A DNA stretch of 64,000 nucleotides from Owenia fusiformis (lineage: Eukaryota; Annelida; Polychaeta; Sabellida; Oweniidae), in contig CAIIXF020000011.1 in assembly GCA_903813345.2 (NCBI GenBank), forward strand, positions 3,870,571 to 3,934,570. Reading direction: 5' to 3'. The notes under the pieces are model-generated. The model did no database searches. It was not told the origin of the DNA and saw nothing but the letters and a program-made list of their open reading frames with translations. Shown here one piece after another: positions 32,893 to 44,600 of this stretch. Every line of letters starts with the position of its first letter. The stretch's first letter is position 1. The translations under genes were made by a program, and so were the position numbers.

Positions 32893-33780
32893 GGTGATGA
32901 AGTAATGTAATAAACAAGCAGATCCTATCTATCTATTGATCACTGAATTAATTAAATTGTCATTCCTTTGGTTATTATATCATGTAGAATTCTCTTGCAA
33001 GCTGATTCAATTCAATTCAATTGCACTCAAAGATCCAAGTTTAGATGTTTTGAATTTGAAGCTTTATTCAAATCACCACTAGTCTAAAATATATTTATTA
33101 ATATTCAAGAATGCATATTCCAGACTTTTCAAGTATATACTCACTGGTATAAATGAAAATCTCTCGATATCTGACTATTTATTAAACTCTATCCATGAAT
33201 TCTTACAAACACAAAATATTCAATTGGTTCAACTTGGCCATGTGATTATACTAAAGAACCCTGGGATATCACCTGCTTTGGATTAGACTGGCTTAACATA
33301 GAACCTGCATTGTCAGAATGGGGGATTAAGAGATTAAAGAACAATAAGGAATCAAGACCCTAAAATACTAAAACAGGAAAAGAACAGTAGATCTGAAATA
33401 TGTGAACTTCAAAATAATTTCTGATGTTAAATGATTTCAAAATATGGAATATCAAAAATTAAATTCTTACAATAAATTTAATTTTTGGAATACACATTGA
33501 ATGCAAGATTAATTAACATATAAAGATATGGTAAGTTAGTTGAAAATGACAATGTTATGAAAAGCTGAGTGATTTTGGTTACATAGCCAAAAGGTTAATA
33601 AAATTGTTCATTTCAGTATTGTTAATGTTATCCATTGCTTTTAGTTCATTCTGATCACCCAGATGCATTTTATGATCCAACCATTGACAGTTTTTTTCCC
33701 AAAATTTTCCTCTCCACTCTTCTTTCAACCTCTCAAAAGAGAGAGAGAATAAAACATGTTGTCATTATAATGTTTGTAAA
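32893..33780. other. Intergenic, nothing firm
   Basis: AT-rich. A GTGAGT donor-like site near 33140 on the minus strand could belong to an untranslated first exon, but nothing supports it. Confidence 0.4.
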
Positions 33781-33789
33781 TTTCACAGA

Positions 33790-34195
33790 ATGGTAGTCTT
33801 GCATCAATACCCTTTAACCCCATTTACTCTCATCTTACATGAATCCCCTTTATCATAATTCTCTCTCTTGTCTTGCAATACACCCATTTAACTTCATTCT
33901 CACATAGTCTTGCATCAAGCCCTTTAATCCCATTTTCTCCCTAGTCTTGCAATAAGCCCATTTAACATTTATCTTTCCATAGTCTTGCATCAAGCCCTTT
34001 TATGCCATTCTCCCTATAGTCTTGCATCAAGCCCTTTTATGCCATTCTCTCCATAGTCTTGCATCAAAGCATTTTATCCGATTTTCTAGCAAGTCTTGCA
34101 TCAAGCCCTTTTATGCCATTCTCCCTCAAGTCTTGTATCAAACCATTTTATCCCATTTTCTCTCTAGTCTTGCACCAAACCATTTTACTTTAAAC
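33790..34195. repeat. 'tagtcttgcatcaagccctt' minisatellite
   Basis: About ten degenerate units of 32-40 bases ('tagtcttgcatcaagccctt' + 'ttatgccattctccc'). The 65-codon frame at 34022-34219 is its translation. Confidence 0.85.
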
Positions 34196-34199
34196 CACT

Positions 34200-35590
34200 A
34201 CCTTTCTCCCTCGAACTAAAAAAAACAGAGATGTTATGGTGGGAAGACAGGGGCTTGGTGCAAGAATACTCTTATTAGGATATTTTTTAAGCAATGAGTC
34301 AATGACAACTCAGTGGCAGTTAATTATAAGTCGAAACTGAATTGACTGATATACAATAGTATGTGTGAAGTGTACACTCAAAATGATGTTACAAAAAGTT
34401 TTTGTGAATACTGTAAGCCTTGTGTTCAAATAGGATTATCAACTACAATTAATTTTAAATAAAACATGTTTGTGACTTTAATATTAATATATGTGTTCAT
34501 TGAAAGTTATGGATTAGTAACTGGTAATCAATTACAGTAGAACCTTTAGAAGTGGAACACCTCTGTTAGTGGAACACTTTTCAGAGCCCGGCCCTTAGAC
34601 CAACAGACTTAATGTACTCTAATTTAGAAACACTGTGCATTGAACATATTTGCATTCAAAAATATGATATTTTAACAAGAAAAATATTTCAAATGTTAAA
34701 GGCAAAATAGGAGCTTGAACCAATAGAGCCATCAGAAGGACGAATAGACAGACAGATGGATGAGGGAGTGTTTCCTGAGAACTAACACCTTTGCAAAACC
34801 TATCTTATAATGATTTAATAATTTATATCTTATTATCCATCCTTGTCAAGGGTGTATTTAACGAGTTAGTACTTAGTTTTCATTACGGCAAAGATTTCAC
34901 TTTGTCGCCCTTTGAAATCAGGTTATTGGTAGATTAATCTGAAGCAAGCGTGAATATCTTAGGCTTGCGAAGTGGAGTAAACATATAGGCTCTTCACCCA
35001 ACAATAACAACAACAACAACAACAATAGCGTATTTAACAAATAAACTATGCTATACATGTACCTGTCTCTTCAAATAATACATGACTGCAGATTACTACA
35101 GTGTATAATAGGTTCTTACGTCTGAGCCTGAAAAAAAGTTGATGTTGCTGAATTTTGAATGTCCACTGTCAATTGGAACACATGACTGACTTTTTACCTC
35201 CTGCAGTAGATTTGGTTGATTTGGCGCTACGTGTACTTGATTTGTAAGTGAATGTCAAACATGCAGTTGGCAACAGTAGGGAACAGCTCAGACATGGGTT
35301 CCAAAACGTGTACATGTACTGTAAAAGTTGGTAAAAGATTTACATGTATCATTGCATCTAGTTTAAATTAACATCACATTCATTTCCAGACTGTACATTC
35401 AATACAAAACAGATTTCCAATTACATCTGGAATCCGCCACTGGATTGGAAAATGATGTATTTTAGAAATTTGACAATACCAGACCAATGTTAGTCAGTTT
35501 TTTTTATTTTTTTTATTTTATTTATATTAGGCTGGACTTGATAAGTCAGTGGGGTATGTTAATCATTTCCCTTTACTATTAGTGACTTGA
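34200..35590. other. Intergenic; relic of a CAGTAGAACCT element at 34540
   Basis: 'cagtagaacctttagaagtgg' at about 34538 matches the left end of the element at 45838. No right end is found, so it is a fragment. A (caa)n run lies near 35007. Otherwise nothing. Confidence 0.5.
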
Positions 35591-35593
35591 CAA

Positions 35594-35680
35594 CTCTAGT
35601 CCTGCTGCCAGGACTGGACTACTCTAGTCCTGCTGCCAGGACTGGACTACTCTAGTCCTGCTGCCAGGACTAGAGTAGTA
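35594..35680. repeat. Three tandem 28-bp palindromic units
   Basis: 'ctctagtcctgctgccagga' + 'ctggacta' starts at 35594, 35622 and 35650. Each contains the imperfect palindrome agtcctgctgccaggact. Confidence 0.9.
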
Positions 35681-35749
35681 TTTATACTTCATTGAAGTAT
35701 AAATAGGATAATTAAATAGGTTATGATTTTTTATTCTCTCTGTCAACTA

Positions 35750-36270
35750 TTTCCAGGCCTGTCCGAACGGGAGGGCACTGGGGGAGACCCACCTTTTCAA
35801 TAATTTTTTTACAGATTTGTATTTAATGATGCAAATAGGGCTCTCAGACATACTCATAATGCACCGCAGAAAGGGTCTACATTTTTCTGGAGGGCCTCCC
35901 CTTACACTATACATGTACTGTAGCTACGGTACATGTACAGTACATGTCGCAGCACTCTGCACCGGTGATGCTTTGTGTGTGTTCCTTGCGCCTACTGTGC
36001 ATCAGGGGTATACCAAATGTCGCAGAAGTACCCCATTGGAAAAATTTTTGGGCCCCTAAAACAAAAATGTGGGCCCAGATTTTGAAATTTTGAGGCCCAT
36101 TTTCTTCAAAATTTGGCCTAAAATTAAAAAATAAGGCCTTAGAAGGCCCATTTATGACCAAAAAGGCCCACTTTTTAGGGCCACAAGGCCTTTGGCTCCA
36201 ATTTTTTTTTGGGCCCAATTTTTTTTTTCTGGCCCCCCCCCCCCCAGATCCGCCAGTGTAGGCCTGATTA
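35750..36270. repeat. GGCCC-rich dispersed element
   Basis: Begins near 'caggcctgtccgaacggg' and ends 'cagatccgccagtgtaggcctg'. The interior is 'ttttggggcccc', 'gaggcccattttc' and G/C homopolymers. Same family texture as 15460 and 49914. The frames on both strands here are composition artefacts. Confidence 0.6.
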
Positions 36271-37437
36271 CATACTTCATACAAACTTTGTCAGTTTTCA
36301 TTTTCATTTTTACAAAATCAGCAAGTGAGTGTTTTTGTGCCAAACTGCTAATATCCCAAGTGAAAAAAGTCAATGGGAAAATATTGACAATAAATAGGTA
36401 ATACTCTATTAATTCTTAGCTAACAAATACCTAAAAAATTTATCATGCAAATTAGAGAGAATTACGTTAATAAATAGGTGTTAATAATAAGGTATTGTTA
36501 ACATTCAACGCTCATGTAGAATATTGACTGATTATCAAATGAAAATTACATTGTAACAATAAGGTAAAATTAGAAATCTAATAATCATGTATTTATTATC
36601 TTCCAATAATAAGCTATATGTTAACAGAATATTACCTAAATATTGTACATATTTATTGTGGTAATATTCTCTAATTTGCATGATAAATTTTTTAGGTATT
36701 CGTTAGCTAAGAATTAACAGAGTATTACCTAATTATTAGCTATTTAAAACCTATTTGTTGCATTACTCTTACCCAAGATGCATTATGGTCTACAAAATGG
36801 GTAGGGACACACAAATTCGAAGTAAATATGTGACGTATATGTAATTCGCGTGAATATTCAAATCTGGCCATGCAAAGCGTATAAATTAATTCATTGCAAA
36901 TTCTCTTGCAAAAACTATACAGATTTTGTCAAAAATCTCCCACAAAAGTACCACTTTTTGCAGAATTTACCGCAAAAACTATTGCGTTTATTAGAAAAAA
37001 AACTGGAGATAATCCGCTTTTATAAAAAAAAGTACCGGTTTATTTCAAATCTACCGTAAAAACTCCAGTTATTTCACCTCAAAAACTCCAGATTTTTTAA
37101 AATCTACGGCGAAAACTAACAATTTTTTAAAAAACTTCCAGATTTTGTAAAAATCTCCCGTAAAAGTACCACAATTTTTGGAAATCTCAAGCAAATTGTT
37201 CATTTTAGGTTGGCCCTGGGTATGTAAGATGATATAAGCAATTATTATGGGACATCACTGGTAATTTTACCCATCGATCAGAATTGTCCTGAAGGCAAGA
37301 AGGCTCACAGTAATTGAAGGACCCTCTAGGCCTCCAGCAGTATTTATCTTCATAAAAATACCTTATATTTTTACTGCATGGTACAATTAGTCATACACAA
37401 CACATTTATGCTTGACCACTTTGACTGTATGAATAGA

Positions 37438-40400
37438 CACGCGGTAGTATCTCTTCGGGACGTATCGAAACCACTCCGTCCCGAAAAAACCGTTAATTTG
37501 AATTTAAAACCTACCCAAGTGTTTGAAAATCAAGGATTGTGAGTCTCACACTTCACCGTTTTTCTTCAAACTTGTTCCGTACAAAGCTTCACAGAAATAC
37601 CTTTCAGTCGATACATTGTTTTCGTGTACAAAGTACCTCGTTTTAGCGGCGTTTTGGTCCCCAGCTGTGAGATAAAGCAAATTTTCATAACTTTCAACTG
37701 TAAGTCAAGTTATCTCGCCAGTCTTTTACCCATTCTCGCCCATAATTTCAGAATGGACTCCCATTACAACCTTCCATCGCTACGTCTTGATTTTTGGGCA
37801 TCAAACGCAGCAGTTTCTAAATCATCCACACATCTCTTCAAATTTGACCAATACGTCCCGTCACCTTCCACTACGCCCCGCCAAGTCTATCACTATACAC
37901 GTAGAGTTGCATTCTAAAACAATTTGTCCATCGATGTGTCTGTTTGTAGGTTGCCATTGTCGATTCTAAATACCAATCGGATTGTGTTTTAAGATTTACC
38001 CATTCTTGTCCATTTTCAATATACCTATAATAGGGTGGTCCAAAATCTCCCTAAAATTTAGATTTCCCGATATTGCAATATAAAGATTTTAATTACTGAA
38101 CAATTAAAAATATTTTTAAGAAACGTTTAAAGTGCCCTATCCTTGAAAAAATGTTAAAATGCGAAAGGATGGGTGATGTCAATTATATTATTTTCAGCAT
38201 AACGTTAGAAACATGTATCATTTTATATGGTACACGTTTCATAATGTAATCCAATGGAATCATACAGAAGAAAATTATGCAGTTTTTCACCATTCTAAGC
38301 CCATTTTGGGCAAAAAATGTCAAAAGTGAACCCCCACCCTGTAATTTCTTAAAAAATTGTGAACCCCCTTGGCAAATCCTGCTTACGGGCGTGGAATCTT
38401 ACATCATGTTAATTCAGAGGATACACGTGTGCAGGTTGAGATTTGACATACTGTAAACGTATAATGTAAACCATGAATAAAATATTGACATGCGAATCGA
38501 AGCCTATGTGATCGAGTTACTTTGATCACCTACACTGATTGGTGACAACAACTGCCATGCTAATGTTTAATCACCCGTGTGAAGCGTTTGTTATTATCAT
38601 TAACTCAGAGACATATAAAATGTCTCTGCTTCCTCATAATGGCGGTAAAATGAAGTATGCTACCTTCCCATTGAAGAGTTCAACTAATTTCGTCCAGTGC
38701 AATCAGTGAAAATTGAATCAGTAAAATGTACCGGGATAATGATTTCAACAATGCAGTAGGAGTTTTTTAAATTTATATTTTTTTGGTCAATGTAGCTACC
38801 TAACGTTACAAAAGTTTACAGAATTGTCAAAATAGGTGAGTACAATGTTGTTAAGTCAGCCATGCTCACATTTTAAAGGAAAATCTAATTTAATGATTTA
38901 TGTACCCCGACGACTGTTTTCAGTTATAAGGAATGGGTGTATTGTATTAAAGCGAGTACCGGTGTAAAATAAATTATGGTCCCCTGGGGATTATGGTCCC
39001 CTTTCTTAACGGCTTGTACTGGCCCCGATTGTGTATAAATAATAAGGAAAATATTTGTAATTAGGTCACCATATAAATCAATAGAGAGTAGGACCATAAT
39101 TTGATAGGACCACCTACGCTTTTACACCGGTGTGAAAGATATTATGGTCCTCTGGGGATTATGGTCCCCTTTCCCAACGGCCTTTACTTTACACCGGTGT
39201 AAAAGCGTAGGTGGTCCTATCAAATTATGGTCCTAGTCTCTATTGATTTATATGGTGACCTGATTACAATTATTTTCCTTATTATTTATACACAATCAGG
39301 GCCAGAAAGGGCCGTTAGGAAAGGGGACCATAATCCCCAGGGGACCATAATCCCCAGGGGACCATAATTTCTTTCACACCGGCTTTGTTAGTACTTTTCC
39401 TTGGATGTCATACAGTACATTTACACTGTGGCATGATGATGAACTTAGAAAATATGTATAGTCATGACAAAATGTTCTTTGTGATATAATATTGTATAGT
39501 ATCATTCTGATACGTATTACATGTTTATGTTTAGTGCATAAAATTCATAGCCAGATCAATAATTCGGAGAGAATACGCTGGACGATAGAATATTAAAAAC
39601 TATAAAAACATTCTTCATAGAATTAAGCAAATAGTGTTATTATCATTTAAGTAGTAACTGCATATGTTTAAAACCACTCTGTTTAAATACAGGTAAATAA
39701 ATAAATATGATGCAATGAATATTGAAGCTTTCTGTCGAGAGCAATAGTCATCACAATAGTATAGCGTTTTTTTCTTTTACATGTTACTTTTTGTACATCA
39801 TTGATTGATCCGCTCTAATCTGCCCTCGGCCGATAATTTATAAAAAATTATTTATGTTGAACATTAGCAAAACAAGATTCCAGATTTTATTGTGTTTCAA
39901 ACCAGACACTTGGTTTCCTCACAAAGTCAAATACAGGACAATTACATATAATTAAAGTTAAAAAGCAACATCTTCACAAACATTTAAATTATCAATTTCA
40001 TGCAATCAGTTATAGTTATACTCCGTATGTATGCTAAACTTGAGACTGGTGTTAAGAATCGACCAAGGCAAACCTATGTAAAATTACACAACGATGAACA
40101 AAATGTTTTAGAATACAACTCCACGTTTGTAGTCATAGACTCGGCGGGGCGTAGTGGAAGGTGACGGGACGTATTAGTCAAATTTTAAGAGATGTGTGGA
40201 TGATTTAGAAACTGCTGCGTTTGATGCCCAAAATTCAAAACGTAGCGATGGAAGGTTGTAATGGGAGTCCATTCTGAAATTATGAGCGAGAATGGGTAAA
40301 AGACTGGCGAGATAAACTTGACTTACAGTTGAAAGTTATGAAAATTTGCTTTATCTCGCAGCTGGGGACCAAAACGACGCTAAAACGAGGTACTTTGTAC

Positions 40401-40588
40401 ACGAAAACAATGTATCGACTGAAAGGTATTTCTGTGAAGCTTTGTACGGAACAAGTTTGAAGAAAAAAGGTGAAGTGTGAGACTCACAATCCTTGATTTT
40501 CAAACACTGGGGTAGGTTTTAAATTCAAATTAACGGTTTTTTCGGGACGGAGTGGTTTCGATACGTCCCGAAGAGATACTACCGCGTG
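37438..40588. mobile_element. Transposon F2 copy 1 (3.15 kb), about 480-bp inverted ends, TSD ATAGA
   Basis: Terminal repeats of roughly 480 bases (37438-37920 and 40110-40588) are nearly identical. The outermost 20 bases CACGCGGTAGTATCTCTTCG are perfect. ATAGA flanks both sides (37433-37437, 40589-40593). The interior contains a palindrome (38959-39382) and no transposase frame. The frames at 37624-37969 are translations of the left arm. CAC…GTG ends plus a 5-bp duplication again fit Transib-type mobility. Confidence 0.9.
38959..39382. repeat. 424-bp palindrome ('ccggtgtaaaa…ttatggtcccc') inside F2
   Basis: Arms starting ccggtgtaaa and ending tttcacaccgg share 'ttatggtcccctggggatta', 'ggtcaccatataaatcaata' and their complements. 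The centre carries two further 'ttacaccggtgta' palindromes (39127, 39193). Probably a separate foldback MITE inserted in F2. Confidence 0.8.
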
Positions 40589-41159
40589 ATAGAATTAAAA
40601 TTTAGCCTTTATAAATTCAGAAAGAAAAGAAGATTTGCCCATCTAAACTGGAATAAAACAGCAATACTTACATTTTACCTCTCACAAAGTAGACATGCAG
40701 AATGTTCAAGTATGTCAGTAACTTCTGAATCTATATTTGATTGGTCATTTTCATACTATTATTATAAAATCATAAAATTACCCAAATCTCTTACAGTTGA
40801 ACATTCTTTGTCAGCCATTTTTCTTTTGGTTTAAAAAGAGCGGGAAAGTTAATATTTTGCTAATACTCACTGCCACATTTTTTTTAAGTCCAATCTTAAC
40901 AATTAGCTAATTTTTATCCCCTAGGGTAGCAAGGATGACAAAAAGTTACCCAATTATTCAAAGAGCATTATAACATAGTTGTTAGAATAATAAATAGGTG
41001 TAATAAATAGCTATTTATTGGCATTCAACGTTCATTGATTTAATGCTCATTTAACAAATAGGTTAACTTTTATCAAAATGCATAATTATTAGACCAAAGT
41101 TAACCAATTATTACATGAGAATTGCCATTTCTTTTTACTTGGGATTCCCTAAGAAGCAT

Positions 41160-41672
41160 GGAGGCAGGTAAAACAAGTAGGTAAAATATGTATATAATGC
41201 AAATTTACATATACACAGGGTCAACAAGTCAACATCTAAGAAGAAAATAACACATAAATTAATCTTATTTCAAAGTATTCACCTTTTATTGGATTTCCTT
41301 CTCAAAACCGGGGAGCAGCTTTGACCCGAAAGTGAAGTGTTGCTAGGAGAATGCTTCGCGGAGTTTAAATTCAATCGATGATATCTCTTCAATTGTTCTT
41401 ATAACAACATTTTAAATACACCCCAGAGGTGAATCAATAATCACAGATCTCCTCAGGAAAATATCAGTTCTTTAAATGGTATCTTAAATGATCAAGAAGC
41501 AAGTGTTTATATGCTTGACGACGTGACGTCACTAAGTTTGTTTTCAATATGGCGGCTGACTGGAGAAAGTAAAATTTCATTTTCTCCGACATTTTTGTTA
41601 TTTACTGCTTATCCATGACTCGTAGGATTAAATAAACTTACAAAGCTTACATCGGAATACTACAAGAATAAA
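41160..41672 (+). promoter_or_regulatory. Upstream region of FAM228: CRE-like and YY1-like sites, short uORF
   Basis: A perfect CRE palindrome TGACGTCA (41524-41531) is followed by aatATGGCGGC (41547-41555), close to the YY1 core AAnATGGCGGC. No TATA box is seen. The ATG in the YY1-like site opens an 8-codon frame (MAADWRK, stop) upstream of the main ATG, so translation may be affected if the RNA starts before it. Confidence 0.45.
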
Positions 41673-44600
41673 ATGACATCATTACTATGTGTAAAACGGC
41701 CTGGTGGTTTAGTGGATGTGCACAATGCTAGCACCTTGGACAGGCTCATCTCAGATGCAAATGACCACACCAAAACAATGGTAAGTTTAAGCTTTAAATT
41801 TACTTATATCTTTATCTAAGGACCTGTCTAATTGTAAATTCCTTGTATTGTCAAATGAGGGTTCAGTTTCACGGTACCCTCATATTACTTCGGTCCAAAG
41901 CCTTCTCTATATTCCGGCTTTGAGGAGGAAGATTGAGCTGCCTTAGTATTATAAATAGACTATTGTAAATCATTGTGTCACACGCACAGTAAATATGGCA
42001 TAATAATATGAAATATACCTTTATGTATAGATTTGAAGAACATCAGCTCACATCCCCGTCTGAATCTATTGTTATATTTGATTTCTTTAAGCGAGAATAA
42101 TTTCAAATGTTATTCACGTCCAGAACCGGAAGCCATTTTTAGCTACAGCGAGAAAATTTCACCATGTGTCAAACTCCGAAATGAAATTTTGAAATATCTA
42201 AATCCAGACAAGCAACGCTTCATCCTAAATATGATTAATATTCTTAAAAATATTTATAAAATTTATTAAAAATGAGTTCTAGGTGCGTGTAGGTGCGTGT
42301 AGCACAGAAAATCAATGAAGTTTCGTCTAGCTGTAAGCTAGAGACTCGAGTAACCCTCATAAATGTGTGCTCAGTTTGTGTTTTACTTTTGACACTTGAT
42401 AAGGCAAACCTCCATGAACTGGCCTCAAGTAATAATAAATAAGAAAAAACGCCAAATCGACCCCCCATCTATGAGGATAATTCACAGGTTATCTGTCTGA
42501 ATTTCGTTTATCATGTTTTGTAAATTGTCATACATGTATTTCTGTGACCACTTGTCGATTGTTAGAATATTTTAATTGAATTGGTCCCAACTAACACCTT
42601 GATTAATGTGACCTCATCTTCATAGTTTACTGTATGTATTACCCACACATTTTATTTTACCGCTAATTTATTACACAATAAATGATTTATGATGGTAAAG
42701 ACATACAGTACTGTATGATTACTGTATATTCACACAAGACATACTGTATGTAATATATTGATATTGGTGAATTTTGTGCTTTATAGAGAGTAGAAAAAAC
42801 AGTATTGAGACAAAACAAAACTCCAATGAGGCCACATACATCCCCAAGCCTCTCACAGCATGCCAATGATATGGATACCAACACTCTGATAGGGCAATCG
42901 ATGAAAGTCCAGGACTGGTTGAATGAAAGAACTATACAGAATGTACAGGTAAGATTATTTTGTGAATTATTTTACTTTACGTCATAATGTGTGTAAAACA
43001 GGCTGAGGGATATGTACAGTATAAGTATACTGTCATAATTTTAAAATACATGTACAAGAAGAAATAAAATATGGCAACTCCCTGACAAGTTTTCTTTTCA
43101 AAATCTCATGCAAGCATATTTTTTCTGGCTCAAATCAAAGGAATAAATTATTTTAAAACAATAATGAAAATGACACTTGGTATTTTAGTTTTAGGATAAC
43201 AAATTCAGACTTTCTGAAAACAAATATGTCGTATATGATGCCCTTGCATATTTTCTTTCAAATTGAATGAAATAATATTTATTTCCACAAAATTAGCCTA
43301 AATTGTATGATATTTTTAACAATGCAGATGGAGTGCACAAATTCACAACTTTACAGGTTTTCCTCAAACTTGAGTATTACCTATGCATTCTGGGTAAGGT
43401 CATGCTTTGTCTTATATCACAATATCACAGCATTGACCCATCACCTGAAGCAGTAGCTGATATTATTTTTGTTAATTATGAATATTTTATAAAGGTAGTC
43501 CTGCAATTTTATAAAAAGTTGAAATTTCATTTTCATTTACTTTGATTTATATTTTGCTTTTGAATATATTCTGCTAGCAGGGGTTTCATTAGCAGCAGGA
43601 AACAGGCGATTTTCACCAGTTGTTTTCACAAATCTCCTGTTGTTTTTAGGGACTTTTCAACTTTTCCATGTTAAATTAATGATTTCCAATTAATTTGACC
43701 CGTTGTTTTCATTTATTTAGCCTGTTGTGAGAAATTCTAGTGAAACCCTTGACTAGTGTCTAGATTTCCATACATATAAATAATGAAAATATTAACCATA
43801 TAATTAATTATTGGTAAATATAATTGTGAAAATTACAAAAAAATCTCTTAATAGAGCAATAAACAAATAATAGGGTTTGAGTTAGTTATAATCATCAAAC
43901 CTAAATTTACTCTAGCTTCAGCATAGAATCCCATTATGAATTACGCAGTTTGAGAGTGAGTCAGTATTTCACTGTATTTTGTGAAGTGTGCAATTTATTG
44001 TCCCTATCACATCCTACCCATCTATATTTAGTATTTAGTTCTCCCAAAATTTCATACCCTAAATATTATTAGATAACCCAAATACATGTACAGTAGTTCA
44101 ATCAACAACTTTTAGTTTCAAAAATTGCATATTTAAGGATGTGAGTGAGTAATTTTTGGAGTTTTATATCCCAAATCTGTCCCAAAATGAATTTATGAAT
44201 TTTTATTGTCAGCCGATCTAGAAAGTATTTATCAAAAAATCAAGAATATCAAACACTTTTAAAGCAATAGTTAGAATCTGACTTGTACTATAGATAAATA
44301 CAAATGAATGGGTCACACCTCCCGATATAAAAATACAAATTGTTATCATTATTCTAGGAGAGGGCAGATCAAGAGGCCAAGTCTACTAGGAAACTTTATG
44401 ATGATTTACTACATACCGAGAACACTTTTGTTAGGGTAAGAACTTTTTGCGAGACACATTTTATAGTGTAAGACACCCATGTCAGTGTCATGGAGATGAT
44501 ATTTGTTGTCTAGAACTTACGGAAATATATCTCTGATTTTTTCTAAGAGACACCTGTAATTGTACTGTATGTATGTGCAAGCCACTACTGAGCAAAACTC

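Larger units (their letters stand above)
36357..41150. mobile_element. Possible large element with CCCAAGT ends, split by F2
   Basis: 'cccaagtgaaaaaagtcaat' at 36357 and, inverted, 'cttttt…acttggg' at about 41140 could be inverted ends. Both are followed inward by the same texture (taataaataggt, gttaactttt). The left part contains a palindrome at 36396-36747 ('ggtaatactctattaattct' mirrored as 'agaattaacagagtattacc'). If correct, about 1.6 kb of this element is interrupted by the complete F2 transposon. No target duplication identified. Confidence 0.4.

Noticed and set aside
41330-41352. RFX X-box (gttgctaggag) before FAM228
   Set aside because: Only one half-site matches; too weak to call.
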